Made by a program: the position numbers and the translations under genes. A DNA stretch of 64,000 nt from Prochlorococcus sp. AG-442-N17 (GTDB lineage Bacteria > Cyanobacteriota > Cyanobacteriia > PCC-6307 > Cyanobiaceae): positions 1 through 64,000 of the forward strand of contig QCPY01000001.1 in the NCBI GenBank assembly GCA_003212375.1, in the 5' to 3' direction. This document shows, in pieces, positions 6,963 to 16,065 of the stretch. The notes under the pieces are model-generated. The model did no database searches. It saw only the letters and a list, made by a program, of their open reading frames with translations, and was not told the DNA's origin. Within the stretch, counting starts at the first letter, position 1; each line of letters opens with the position of its first letter.

Positions 6963-7583
6963 TTACTTAAATGACCTCAAGTTATCTAATTTTGCTTGTA
7001 CTGATAGTTCATCATATCCTCCAAAAAATTTATCATCCAAAAATATTTGAGGGAAAGTATTATGGCTACTTTTAGCCATTATTTTTTGAAAGCTTTCATC
7101 ATTGTCTATTAAAATTACCTTATGAGTTATAGATAAAGAATTAAGTAGCCTAATTGCTCTTTTAGACCAAGGGCAATCCTTTAAAATAAAAACTTTTACA
7201 CGTGATTCCTCTTTTAATAAATCATTATTTGAGATATTAATAATATTTTGTTCAAAAGAAAGTAATAATATATCCGTACCTTTTTTAACAATACATCCTG
7301 CCTCAAGATGGCCGCCAAAGACATTGCATCCCTCATCTGCGAAACTCAAATGTAAATGAACATCTCCCTTGTTAAAATGTCCATTTAAGGAAACTATCTC
7401 TAAATTTCCTTCAAATTTATTTATCTTTTGATTGCCTGGGCATTGAATACATACTTTTCTAAGATTACCAACCACTCCAGAAACATACCCGTATAAATTA
7501 TTCGATAAAGAATATTCTTTAATTGAATTTAATAAATCAGATTCAGGAGATAGCTTAAGGCTATGAGGCTGCATTAGATACAA
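6963..7583 (-). CDS. PPC (DUF296) domain fused to a monothiol-type glutaredoxin
   Basis: A 206-residue two-domain protein. Residues about 8-115 form a PPC/DUF296 domain with the metal-binding histidines H76-x-H78 and H92 (in GGHL). Residues about 128-206 form a glutaredoxin-like domain with active site C137-P-W-S, a cis-proline segment FPQIFLDD and the glutathione-binding GGYDEL. Only one active-site cysteine is present, so monothiol chemistry or Fe-S/glutathione binding is expected rather than disulfide reduction. PPC domains occur alone in bacteria and joined to AT-hooks in plants. The fusion suggests a redox- or metal-linked role, but the target is unknown. The ATG at 7574 is an alternative start. 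Confidence 0.75.
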   Translation of the reverse strand: MYLMQPHSLKLSPESDLLNSIKEYSLSNNLYGYVSGVVGNLRKVCIQCPGNQKINKFEGNLEIVSLNGHFNKGDVHLHLSFADEGCNVFGGHLEAGCIVKKGTDILLLSFEQNIINISNNDLLKEESRVKVFILKDCPWSKRAIRLLNSLSITHKVILIDNDESFQKIMAKSSHNTFPQIFLDDKFFGGYDELSVQAKLDNLRSFK

Positions 7584-7760
7584 AGAATAATTTTGTAATA
7601 TAAAACATCATCAATCATAAAGAGAAGTGGAGTTTATAATCTTTAGGATTCTGATTTAAATTAAATTTTAGAATCTAGCATTAAAATCAATTAATGTTAT
7701 TTTGACTGATAAATTAAGCTTGTAGAGAGTGTAATATATTTCTGGTATAGAGTAATCGAT

Positions 7761-8300
7761 TTGTTAATTAGAAAAAATCTTCAAAAATGGGCATTTGATA
7801 TTCCTAACTTATTATCGATATCTCGCCTTTTTCTTGTATTTCCTTTAATACTTTTTTTAGAAATAAATAAACCTTTTTATGTTTTTATTTTGATTATTAT
7901 TGGTGGATTAACTGATTATTTTGATGGGTTAATTGCAAGGAAATTTAATCTTAAAACTAGATTAGGAGCCATTCTTGATCCCTTAAGCGATAAAGTATTT
8001 TATTTAATTCCTTTAGTTTTCCTTTGTAAAAATAATCTAATACCTTTCTGGTCTTTGACATTAATACTTTTTAGAGAATTAATAATCTCAAGCCTTAGGA
8101 ACATCACAAAAGACGGTTTACCAGCATCTATGTTGGGTAAATTAAAAACATTTTTCTTTTTTACTTCTGTAATCACCTTCTTTACACCATTAAAAATAAG
8201 TTTATTGAATAATTTAGCTTTAATCTTTTATTGGTTAGGTTTCTTCCTGACTTTTGTGACTTTATTAGGCTACTTAAGAATCAAAAAGAATCTGATCTAA
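7761..8300 (+). CDS. pgsA: CDP-diacylglycerol-glycerol-3-phosphate 3-phosphatidyltransferase
   Basis: A 179-residue polytopic membrane enzyme making phosphatidylglycerol phosphate, the precursor of phosphatidylglycerol, an essential thylakoid lipid. The CDP-alcohol phosphotransferase signature is intact: D-x2-D-G-x2-A-R, then G-x3-D-x3-D (from DYFDGLIAR to AILDPLSDK). About five hydrophobic spans are visible and the length is normal. The start is TTG. Its 3' end overlaps the convergent epimerase-like gene by 27 bases. Confidence 0.9.
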   Translation: MLIRKNLQKWAFDIPNLLSISRLFLVFPLILFLEINKPFYVFILIIIGGLTDYFDGLIARKFNLKTRLGAILDPLSDKVFYLIPLVFLCKNNLIPFWSLTLILFRELIISSLRNITKDGLPASMLGKLKTFFFFTSVITFFTPLKISLLNNLALIFYWLGFFLTFVTLLGYLRIKKNLI

Positions 8301-9194
8301 ATTTTCATCAAACCCCTCAATCTTTTTACTATTAAAATCTTTCACATAACTATCCTTTAAGCCATTTAGTAAATCAAAAGATGGCTCCCACTCTAAATCA
8401 TGTTTAATCTTAGAAATATCAGTCTGATAATGATTTAATCTAATTGGAAATACCTTACGAGATTTAGGATCTAATTTTTGATAATCAAATGTTCTTAAAG
8501 AAATCTCATTTTGTTTTAAGCCAAGAACTTCTGCACAAAAATAAATTAAGCCCTTAATAGTAACTCCTTTTTCGCCTGAACAGTTGTAAATATTATTTTT
8601 AGAATTTTCAAAATTCATACATCTAATCATTACATCAGTTAGATCCGAAACATGGCCTAACTGGGTAATTAAAGACCCGTCACCAGGGATTGGGATAGAT
8701 TTATTTGTAAATAATCTCTCAAAAAACCAATTTTCAATTTTATTATAATTTCCTGGTCCATAAATATAAGTAGGTCTAAAACTTGTAAAAGGAATTTTTT
8801 GGTTTATTAACCAATTTTCCGTCTCAAATTTTCCTTTGTGACGGCTATCTGGATCAATCTGATCATTTTCAGATAAGGGCAATTGACAATTATATTTATA
8901 AACACCAGCAGAGCTGACATAGATATATCTCTGGAAAGAGTTATCTAAATTTTCTATTAGAAGTTTGGTTTGTTCTAACTCTCGTCCAGAAATATCATAG
9001 ACAACATCATACTTTTCATTTCTTAGTTTAACTATACTTTCTAAATTATTCCTATCACCCTTAATTAGATTTGTTTTTTCAGGATTATTTTTATTACCCC
9101 TCGTAAAAATATCAATATCATGATTTTGACTTAATAACTTTCCAACCAAAGACTTGCCAACAAATCTAGTGCCACCCATTACAAGAATTTTCAT
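8274..9194 (-). CDS. NAD-dependent epimerase-like / CSP41-type RNA-binding protein
   Basis: A 306-residue atypical SDR of the extended epimerase class, from the ATG at 9194 that starts MKILVMGGTRFVG. An upstream in-frame start at 9266 would add 24 residues before the Rossmann motif and is unlikely. The GGTRFVG glycine motif and a YVSSAGVY segment are seen. Cyanobacterial and chloroplast relatives (CSP41a/b) bind and cleave RNA rather than modify sugars. Which applies here is not settled by sequence. It is divergent from hisA. Confidence 0.75.
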   Translation of the reverse strand: MKILVMGGTRFVGKSLVGKLLSQNHDIDIFTRGNKNNPEKTNLIKGDRNNLESIVKLRNEKYDVVYDISGRELEQTKLLIENLDNSFQRYIYVSSAGVYKYNCQLPLSENDQIDPDSRHKGKFETENWLINQKIPFTSFRPTYIYGPGNYNKIENWFFERLFTNKSIPIPGDGSLITQLGHVSDLTDVMIRCMNFENSKNNIYNCSGEKGVTIKGLIYFCAEVLGLKQNEISLRTFDYQKLDPKSRKVFPIRLNHYQTDISKIKHDLEWEPSFDLLNGLKDSYVKDFNSKKIEGFDENLDQILFDS

Positions 9195-9286
9195 ATTCAA
9201 AAAATATTTAACTGAAGTAGTAATCTTAAATAGAATCACATATTGAATAGTACTACTAAGAAGCAATTAATGAAAAGGATGATCCT

Positions 9287-10054
9287 ATGGAACTAATACC
9301 AGCAATTGATTTAATGAATGGTAAGTGTGTAAGACTTTTTAAAGGTGACTTTAATAAAAGAAAAGACTTCACAAAAGAGCCTCATGAACAGGCTAAATTT
9401 TGGGAAAGCGAAGGAGCAAAATATATACATATAGTTGATTTGGATGCTGCAAAAACTGGATCCCCTGCAAACGATAACTCAATAAAAAAGATTGCAAAAA
9501 CAGTTAACATACCTATACAAATAGGTGGGGGGATAAGGTCTCAAGAAAGAATAGAACAATTATTTTCTTATGGTATTGAGAAGGTTATAATGGGAACCTC
9601 TGCGATAGAAAATAAAGAATTAGTTAAAAACTTATCAAATAAATTTCCTGGAAGGATAATTGTTGGTATAGATGCTAAAGATGGAAAAGTTAGTACAAGG
9701 GGGTGGCTTGAGCAATCTAATATTTTTGCCAAAGATCTAGTAAAGGAGTTTTCTTCATTTAAAATTGCTAGTTTTATTGTTACGGATATAAATACAGATG
9801 GGACTTTAGAAGGAACAAATGAAGAATTTATAGAAAGCATTCTTGAAATTACAAATATTCCAGTAATAGCCTCAGGAGGTGTTGGTTCAATTTCTGATTT
9901 ATTATCATTAATTAAATTTGAAAACTCTGGACTCTTTGGCGTAATTGTAGGTAAAGCTCTATATGAAAATAAGTTCACGATAAACGAAGCGAAAAATATA
10001 TTGTCATCAGAGAGATTAAATGACTTTGATTTAAACAGAAATTTCTACGCCTAA
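9287..10054 (+). CDS. hisA: phosphoribosylformimino-5-aminoimidazole carboxamide ribotide isomerase
   Basis: A 255-residue (beta-alpha)8 barrel catalysing the fourth step of histidine synthesis, ProFAR to PRFAR. The catalytic Asp in PAIDLMNGKCVRL (residue 8) and the phosphate-binding IGGGIR and ASGGVG motifs are present, as is the second catalytic Asp region (VTDINTDGTLEG). Length is standard. An AAAAGGA purine run at 9270-9276 may serve as a ribosome-binding site. No other his genes are nearby. Confidence 0.95.
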   Translation: MELIPAIDLMNGKCVRLFKGDFNKRKDFTKEPHEQAKFWESEGAKYIHIVDLDAAKTGSPANDNSIKKIAKTVNIPIQIGGGIRSQERIEQLFSYGIEKVIMGTSAIENKELVKNLSNKFPGRIIVGIDAKDGKVSTRGWLEQSNIFAKDLVKEFSSFKIASFIVTDINTDGTLEGTNEEFIESILEITNIPVIASGGVGSISDLLSLIKFENSGLFGVIVGKALYENKFTINEAKNILSSERLNDFDLNRNFYA

Positions 10055-10133
10055 AAGAGTATAAAAATTGATTTAAGGCTGGTATTTACAGTAATTGTTA
10101 GTTAATTTTATATAAGAGATAAGAAATCAAGTC

Positions 10134-11750
10134 TTGGAATTAATTTCAAAAAAATCGATATTGATTATTGCTCCAAGCTTAATAGCAGAATCTTTATCGC
10201 TCAAGTTAACATCACTAGACCAAAATTTAGACATTAATTTTAATAATGGAATATTTGATAAAACTCCAGATTTAGTTATTTGGAATGTTCTTAATTTCCA
10301 ATCAGAAGATCTTATAAGGTTAGAATTATTAAAATTAAGAGAAAGATATGATGAGTCAAAGTTTCTTCTAATACTCTCTGGCGAACTTGTTTATGAAGCA
10401 AAAAAAACTCCATCGTTAAATGCTGAAGGTTTTCTTTTAAATCCCAGTGCAGAAAAAGTTCTTGAATCTATTGATACTATTTTAAAAGGAGGTAGGGTAT
10501 TTGACATTGAAAATAATTCCCGGGTTCAATTAAACAAAGATAAACCTCTCTCTTTTAGTCAAAAAGTTCTAACTTCAGGTCTGAAACAAATAGACACTGA
10601 GATTAACTATATATTCAAATATACAAACTCTGATTCAACGCCAGACTTTTATAAATTTATTTTAAGAGGAAGATTAAGAGAACTAATTACTGCTAAATCT
10701 TTTCTTATTTTCTTATGGGGTAATTCACTAGAACTTTATACAGAGGCAGTTTATACCGAAAATAAAATTAATCTTGAAAATAAAAATACTGTATTCATTA
10801 AAGATAAAAATACTATAGAAATATGGAATTTAATTTTAGATAGACTAAAAGAAAGGTATAGCTTAACTAACTTGCAGGTTGAATTTAATAATTCATCAAT
10901 AATTCTCTCTGGGATAAAAAAAGAGTTTATCTCACGTCTTATATGCAAAATGTTAGATGAGTTAGATAATTTAGTAAAAAATATTAAGGAAAACTATAAA
11001 GAGAAAGATTTTAGAGATGATTTAAATTCTCTTATAAAAGAACTTAAAGTTAATACAATTTCAAATATCACAGATAGCTATTTTAGATTAAAAAGAGGAA
11101 GCGAATCTATTTCTATAAATGATTTTATTTATAGTGAAGTTAGTTGTGAAGAGATAGATAAAGAATCTCATGAATCAATAATGTTTATCGAGCCAATTAT
11201 TAAAAATGAAGCTCTTGATTATGATGGCAAATTACTACCTCTTTATGAAACAGAATCGTTTTTAATACTTGAAAATATAATTTCAAATTGGACAATAAGG
11301 AATTGTAATTTATTAGCCTCTGAAATCTTTAATATTTGTTCTTCTTGGCCTGAATTAAGAACTGTACTTATTAATCCCGAATTACAATCAACAAGAAATT
11401 TTGAAAGATTTAGAAATAATATAAATAACTATAATCGCTGGCATGACTATATTTATATGCCTATCTACTTGTATGAGAGTAAACGAGAATATATTGATAT
11501 TATTGATAAAAAATTTACCCGTTACTTTAAAAATGAAAATAGGGAGAAAGAATTAGAAAATCTAGAATGGCTGCAAAAACAAGTTACATTCTTAGTTGAG
11601 ATAAGAGATGCCGTAGCACCGCAGTTAGAAGTTGCGGTAAAATATATCGGTAATCTTTTCGTAACTTTCCTTACAAAGGTAGTTGGCAAAGCTATCGGTT
11701 TAGTGGGGAAAGGAATCCTACAAGGATTAGGAAAATCAAGTACAAAGTAA
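10134..11750 (+). CDS. DUF3685 / Ycf55-like protein
   Basis: A 538-residue cyanobacterial protein with a TTG start. The first 120 or so residues look like a receiver (CheY-like) fold: alternating hydrophobic strands with LLILSG in the position of strand 4, but the phosphorylatable acidic pocket is not convincing. The middle is variable. The last 150 residues are better ordered and end in an amphipathic Gly/Leu-rich helix (GKAIGLVGKGILQGLGK) that could touch a membrane. Ycf55/DUF3685 proteins are found in cyanobacteria and red-algal plastids, with no settled function. It heads a tight + strand run. Confidence 0.65.
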   Translation: MELISKKSILIIAPSLIAESLSLKLTSLDQNLDINFNNGIFDKTPDLVIWNVLNFQSEDLIRLELLKLRERYDESKFLLILSGELVYEAKKTPSLNAEGFLLNPSAEKVLESIDTILKGGRVFDIENNSRVQLNKDKPLSFSQKVLTSGLKQIDTEINYIFKYTNSDSTPDFYKFILRGRLRELITAKSFLIFLWGNSLELYTEAVYTENKINLENKNTVFIKDKNTIEIWNLILDRLKERYSLTNLQVEFNNSSIILSGIKKEFISRLICKMLDELDNLVKNIKENYKEKDFRDDLNSLIKELKVNTISNITDSYFRLKRGSESISINDFIYSEVSCEEIDKESHESIMFIEPIIKNEALDYDGKLLPLYETESFLILENIISNWTIRNCNLLASEIFNICSSWPELRTVLINPELQSTRNFERFRNNINNYNRWHDYIYMPIYLYESKREYIDIIDKKFTRYFKNENREKELENLEWLQKQVTFLVEIRDAVAPQLEVAVKYIGNLFVTFLTKVVGKAIGLVGKGILQGLGKSSTK

Positions 11751-11764
11751 GTTTTTAAACTTTA

Positions 11765-12313
11765 ATGAAAATAATTAGATGGATCCTAATAGCATTAATT
11801 TTCTTAAGTCCGTATAAAGCAAATGCCTCTAGAGATTCTAATAGTTACGATGGCAACATCTTTCCTATATACGCAGGTAATGGAGCCGTAGTTCCTCCCC
11901 AGACAACTCTACAGGAATCATTAAAAAATAAAAAAGTTATAGTTTTATTTTTTTATCTTGATGATAGCTCTGATAGTAAAGCTATGGCTCCGATAATATC
12001 TGGTTTAGATTTAATCTGGAGAAACAATATAGATATCATTGCTCTAACTACTGATGAATTACAGGATAAAGAAAAGTCTGATCTTCCAAATAAACCTAAT
12101 TATTATTGGAACGGATTAATACCACAAACCATTATTATAGGTAGTGATGGTGAAGTTAAATATGATCAAAATGGAATGATTAATATCGATGAATTAAACA
12201 AAGTCATAGGAGAACTAAAAGGAATTGATATAGAAGATACTACATTTTCTGTGGAAAGTTTTAATGAATACAACAGTATCATTTCTGAAAAAAAAAATAA
12301 AAACAAAAATTAA
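11765..12313 (+). CDS. exported thioredoxin-fold protein lacking CxxC
   Basis: A 182-residue protein with a clear signal peptide (about residues 1-21, ending KANAS), so it is probably lumenal or periplasmic. The body has thioredoxin-like elements: VIVLFFYLDD where the strand before the active site would be, then LIPQTIIIGSDGEV as the cis-proline strand. The CxxC is replaced, so it should not be a thiol oxidoreductase. A chaperone or scaffold role is possible. The C-terminus is Lys/Asn-rich. It lies 14 bases after DUF3685 and 8 before the CofE-like gene. Confidence 0.6.
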   Translation: MKIIRWILIALIFLSPYKANASRDSNSYDGNIFPIYAGNGAVVPPQTTLQESLKNKKVIVLFFYLDDSSDSKAMAPIISGLDLIWRNNIDIIALTTDELQDKEKSDLPNKPNYYWNGLIPQTIIIGSDGEVKYDQNGMINIDELNKVIGELKGIDIEDTTFSVESFNEYNSIISEKKNKNKN

Positions 12314-12321
12314 TTAAAAAA

Positions 12322-13488
12322 ATGATATTAATATATATCCTTTCAATTCTTTTAATTTTTTTAATTCTCTCAGATTTATATATTAAAAACTCACCCAAAA
12401 CAAAGTTAAATCTGGTACCTATAAATTACAAAGTCAAAAGGAAAGATGATTTAAATGAATTAATTATTGATTTAAAAATAACAAATACAAGTAAAATCAA
12501 AGAGACAATGGTATCAGATATAAATTTTGAATTAGATTTTTTTAAAAGTAAAGGTAACGAATATTGCCAAAATATAAATTATCAAGAAAATATTTATGTA
12601 CGCGATAATAAAAAATTTAAGAATTTAAATAATTATTGGCCAACAAGAATTATCAAGTCAAATTCAGAATTATTTGTAAGAATCATATATAAATTTAGTA
12701 ATAATAATTTTAGGGAAAAAATAAAATATCTATGGCTAAAAGTATTTTGGGAGAGCTATGGACATTTTGGTATTTCAAAAAATAAGGATTGTTTTTTAAT
12801 TAATTTAGATAGTCATAAACAAAGGCCTAAAGAAGTTTTTGAAATTTCATTAAATAATAAATATACGGCTTTTGCTATAAAAACTGATTTACTTGGTTGC
12901 TTTGATGACTCAGTAAATACTGTGGTTGAATACTGTGAAGGAATTGTAGAGAAAAATGATATTTTAACAATCGGTGAGAGTCCACTTGCGATTATGCAAA
13001 ATAGATATATTGCTCCTCAAAATTTAGAATGTAGTTTATTTTCGAAAGCTTTATGTTATTTTTTTCACCCCACAAGCAGTCTCGCAACAGCTTGCGGCAT
13101 GCAATTATTAATAAATAAAATTGGAGTCACAAGAATAACCTTTGCATTAATTGTTGGTTTTCTTTTTAAATTAGTTGGGATTAAGGGGATGTTTTATAGA
13201 TTAACTGGTTCAGAATCATCTCTAATTGATGATATAAGCGGTACAGTCACACCTTATGACAAAAGTATAGTCATGGGACCTCTTAATGCGGATTTATTTT
13301 GTAAGGAACTCTCGAAATATCTAAATATAGATGTTGCTGTAGTCGATGTTAACGATCTTGGAGGTGTGAAAGTCTTAGCTAGTTCAAATAAGACAGTAAA
13401 TAAAATACTCATAAGAAACTTAATATCTAATCCAGCTGGCAATGGAGATGAAAAAACTCCTATAGTGTTAATAAGAGAAAAAAAGTAA
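12322..13488 (+). CDS. membrane-anchored CofE-like (F420-0:gamma-glutamyl ligase) protein
   Basis: A 388-residue protein with an N-terminal membrane anchor (residues 1-20). After about 140 residues of unassigned sequence comes a region resembling COG1478 gamma-glutamyl ligases, from AFAIKTDLLG to the C-terminus. Conserved-looking stretches include GESPLAIMQ, GSESSLIDDISG and the closing ISNPAGNGDEKTP. Classical CofE adds glutamates to coenzyme F420-0 and is soluble. A membrane-tied relative in a picocyanobacterium is odd, since F420 itself is not established there. The acceptor is unknown. The next gene starts at the very next base. Confidence 0.6.
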   Translation: MILIYILSILLIFLILSDLYIKNSPKTKLNLVPINYKVKRKDDLNELIIDLKITNTSKIKETMVSDINFELDFFKSKGNEYCQNINYQENIYVRDNKKFKNLNNYWPTRIIKSNSELFVRIIYKFSNNNFREKIKYLWLKVFWESYGHFGISKNKDCFLINLDSHKQRPKEVFEISLNNKYTAFAIKTDLLGCFDDSVNTVVEYCEGIVEKNDILTIGESPLAIMQNRYIAPQNLECSLFSKALCYFFHPTSSLATACGMQLLINKIGVTRITFALIVGFLFKLVGIKGMFYRLTGSESSLIDDISGTVTPYDKSIVMGPLNADLFCKELSKYLNIDVAVVDVNDLGGVKVLASSNKTVNKILIRNLISNPAGNGDEKTPIVLIREKK

Positions 13489-14544
13489 ATGAAAAAAGAT
13501 ACCTCTAATTCTTTTCAATCTAAAAAAGAAATGGAAGTAACTTTTGAAGAACTCCATATACGTCACATTAACCTTCTAATAGATATCAAAAATAAGGAAT
13601 TGAATAATTGGTTCTTAAAGATGGCAATTATAAATACCTTTGATGACTTAAAAATCTTTTTAAATAATCTTAAAAAAAATAAAAAAAAATGCATAATTGC
13701 TATATCTGGAAACGAAATTATTGGTTATTTGAATATTTTTCCTTTAAACAAAAAAGAGACTTGTTTAAAAATATCTAAGCCCAAGTTAATTAACAGCAAG
13801 TGTTCTTTGATAGATAAAAAACTAACTTTAGGATTGATAAATAAATCTATCTCAATAAAAGATATCAAAACTTCAAGTTGGATAATTAACTCTGATATAA
13901 ATAATCTTGAACTTATATCAACCTCAAGAGAATTAGGCTTCCAACCTTTAGGAGAAATAATACTTTGGGATGGTTGCCACCTAAATAAATCAATAAAGCA
14001 AAATACACATGATTATGCATTAATTAATGAATTCCAAAACATAAATAAACAAAATATATTGAAAATAGTTAATTTCATAAGATCAAATCAATCTCCCTTA
14101 ATAAGAAATATTTTAGATTTTGATCAAGACGACATCCTTAAAAGAAATAACTCTAAAAGTGGTGCCTTAATATATGAAAATTCTGTTTTATGTACAATTT
14201 TAAAAGATATAAATTATCAAAACGAAGAAATTTATACTTTAACTATAAGTAGATATTGGGATAAGAGATTCGATTCTATTTTAAAAGAATTTATAAAAAG
14301 TTTTTTTGAAAAATCACCTGTTTCATATTTAAAAACCTATAAAGAAAATTCTCAATTAAATCTTTTTCTCGAAGAATGTAATCTCAAAGAAAAAAATCAA
14401 GAAATTATTCTTATCAGGAATACAATAGTGAAGAATGAATCCAAACAAGTAAATAAAATAAATCAATCTTTGGAATCAATCTTTGAAAAATTAAATCCAC
14501 AAGGTAATCCATATCCATCTCCTTTCCCATTAAAAACAAAGTGA
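13489..14544 (+). CDS. GNAT-like acetyltransferase-related protein
   Basis: A 351-residue protein immediately behind the CofE-like gene with no spacer. The N-terminal half has GNAT-like features: an initial helix, a strand pair around [19 protein letters not shown], and a later [15 protein letters not shown] segment like the end of a GNAT fold. The acetyl-CoA loop is poorly conserved. The C-terminus ends in a proline-rich tail. The function is unknown. The gene pairing suggests a shared job with the CofE-like protein. It overlaps ruvX by four bases (GTGA). Confidence 0.45.
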   Translation: MKKDTSNSFQSKKEMEVTFEELHIRHINLLIDIKNKELNNWFLKMAIINTFDDLKIFLNNLKKNKKKCIIAISGNEIIGYLNIFPLNKKETCLKISKPKLINSKCSLIDKKLTLGLINKSISIKDIKTSSWIINSDINNLELISTSRELGFQPLGEIILWDGCHLNKSIKQNTHDYALINEFQNINKQNILKIVNFIRSNQSPLIRNILDFDQDDILKRNNSKSGALIYENSVLCTILKDINYQNEEIYTLTISRYWDKRFDSILKEFIKSFFEKSPVSYLKTYKENSQLNLFLEECNLKEKNQEIILIRNTIVKNESKQVNKINQSLESIFEKLNPQGNPYPSPFPLKTK

Positions 14545-15002
14545 AATTTTGCAAACCCAAACCCAAATCAATATTGAGTTTGGATGTAGGTACCAAAAGA
14601 ATAGGATTAGCTTATTGTGATCCCCTTTGCATAACATCAAATATACTTCCCGCAGTAAATAGGTTTAAAAATAATCAAGAGATTAAAACTATTAGAAATC
14701 ATATAGATCAATTAAATTTGACTGGTTTTATTGTAGGTATTCCACTTGATGAGAAAGGTCAAATGACCACTCAAGCTATTGATTGTAAAAAATATGGTCA
14801 ATTACTTTCAAATGAATTAAAGCTTCCATTTTCTTACGTCAACGAACATAGTTCAACTTGGGAATCTTCAAATAGATTTGGAATAAAAAAAGATAAATCT
14901 GGATTAATTGATAGTTTTTCAGCAAAAATAATACTTGAACAATGGATCGAAGAAGGTCCTGAATTAGAAGAATTAGCTGGTAAACGTCAAATAAAATATT
15001 AG
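14541..15002 (+). CDS. ruvX: putative pre-16S rRNA nuclease / Holliday junction resolvase (YqgF family)
   Basis: A 153-residue RNase H-fold nuclease. The first catalytic Asp lies in [13 protein letters not shown], the Glu region in YVNEHSST, and the C-terminal Asp in [12 protein letters not shown]. YqgF proteins mature the 5' end of 16S rRNA in E. coli. The resolvase role is older annotation. The GTG start overlaps the previous stop. With DUF3727, yqeG and proB it forms a block that I recall from other cyanobacteria. Confidence 0.85.
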   Translation: MKFCKPKPKSILSLDVGTKRIGLAYCDPLCITSNILPAVNRFKNNQEIKTIRNHIDQLNLTGFIVGIPLDEKGQMTTQAIDCKKYGQLLSNELKLPFSYVNEHSSTWESSNRFGIKKDKSGLIDSFSAKIILEQWIEEGPELEELAGKRQIKY

Positions 15003-15028
15003 TATTAAAAAGGATAGATAATTTTTAA

Positions 15029-15565
15029 ATGAAAGAAACCAACTCAAATGATAATTATGATGCACAGACGCTAATATTAAACGACTCAAATGGAAACGAG
15101 CTATTTTGTTATCTTGAACAATTAGTAAGTGTTGAAGGACAAGAATATGCTTTATTAACACCAGTTGATACTCCAGTAAGTCTTTTTAAGATAAATGAAA
15201 AAGATGAACCAGAACTAATTCAGAAAATAGATAAAAATGAACAAATACTAAAAAATGCCGAAGCGGTTCTTCAAGAACATGATTTAAGACTTATTAGATC
15301 TGCAGTTACACTAACAGTATCTGGAGAACTTGAAGAACCAATTTACGATGAATTAGAAGAAGATTACGTCGATGATGATACCGAAAGTTATGAATTACTT
15401 GTTAACTTTAATCTTTTTGACCAAGAATATGGCTTATATATTCCACTAGATCCTTTTTTTATTGTGGGTAAATTAAAAGACAAAGGGGCCTTATTAGTTG
15501 AAAATGATGAGTTCGACAAAATTCAACCTTTGATTGAAACTGAGCTTGAAAAAAGTAGTTCTTAA
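15029..15565 (+). CDS. DUF3727 family protein
   Basis: A 178-residue acidic soluble protein with a central stretch of Asp and Glu (near residues 105-118). An N-terminal segment of about 60 residues resembles the DUF1292/DUF3727 type (LEQLVSVEGQEYALLTPVDT). It is found in cyanobacteria and plant plastids, with no known reaction. It lies 26 bases after ruvX and 5 bases before yqeG, so co-transcription is likely. Confidence 0.75.
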   Translation: MKETNSNDNYDAQTLILNDSNGNELFCYLEQLVSVEGQEYALLTPVDTPVSLFKINEKDEPELIQKIDKNEQILKNAEAVLQEHDLRLIRSAVTLTVSGELEEPIYDELEEDYVDDDTESYELLVNFNLFDQEYGLYIPLDPFFIVGKLKDKGALLVENDEFDKIQPLIETELEKSSS

Positions 15566-15570
15566 AATAA

Positions 15571-16065
15571 ATGAGATCTATCCTAAAAGTTAAATGGGAT
15601 TCAAACTTACCAATATATGCTATTTCTCAATCTGAGTTGCAAAAAAAAGGAATTCATTATTTATTGATAGACGTGGATGGGACTCTAGTTAATAGAAAAT
15701 CAAATGTAATACCAAAATCTGTAAAAAATTGGATAATAGAATCTAAAAAACTTTTCTCCTTATATCTAATAAGTAATAATCCATCAAAAAAAAGAATCGC
15801 AAAAATAGCGAAAGAGTTAAATTTAAGGTATAAATACAATGCATCAAAACCAAGAAAAAAGGTAACATTGTCTGTTATCAAAGAAATTGGCAGTGAGCCA
15901 AAAAATATAGCTATTATTGGCGACAGAATTTTTACAGATATAATTGTTGGGAATAGATGTAATATAAAAACAATATTAGTTAAGCGATTAAATAGAGATG
16001 GCTTGCCTATAAAATTTAATTTAACTTTGATAATAGAAAAATTAATTTCTCATTTTATAAAATGA
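15571..16065 (+). CDS. yqeG: YqeG-family HAD phosphatase
   Basis: A 164-residue HAD-superfamily IIIA phosphatase. The nucleophile motif is DVDGTLV (residues about 33-39), motif II is the SNN segment in LISNNPS, and motif III/IV is [10 protein letters not shown]. YqeG relatives include phosphatidylglycerophosphate phosphatases of plants and cyanobacteria, which would pair with pgsA in this window, but that is an inference. The stop overlaps the proB start (ATGA). Confidence 0.8.
   Translation: MRSILKVKWDSNLPIYAISQSELQKKGIHYLLIDVDGTLVNRKSNVIPKSVKNWIIESKKLFSLYLISNNPSKKRIAKIAKELNLRYKYNASKPRKKVTLSVIKEIGSEPKNIAIIGDRIFTDIIVGNRCNIKTILVKRLNRDGLPIKFNLTLIIEKLISHFIK

Noticed and set aside
7584-7760. A possible promoter with TTGACT at 7702 for pgsA
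   Set aside because: The nearest -10-like word is 24 bases away, too far for a standard spacer.
9195-9266. An upstream start extending the CSP41-like gene by 24 residues
   Set aside because: The Rossmann motif normally begins right at the Met encoded at 9194, and the extension covers the hisA promoter region.
9568-9978. A 136-codon - strand frame
   Set aside because: It is the antisense shadow of hisA, which fully explains the region.
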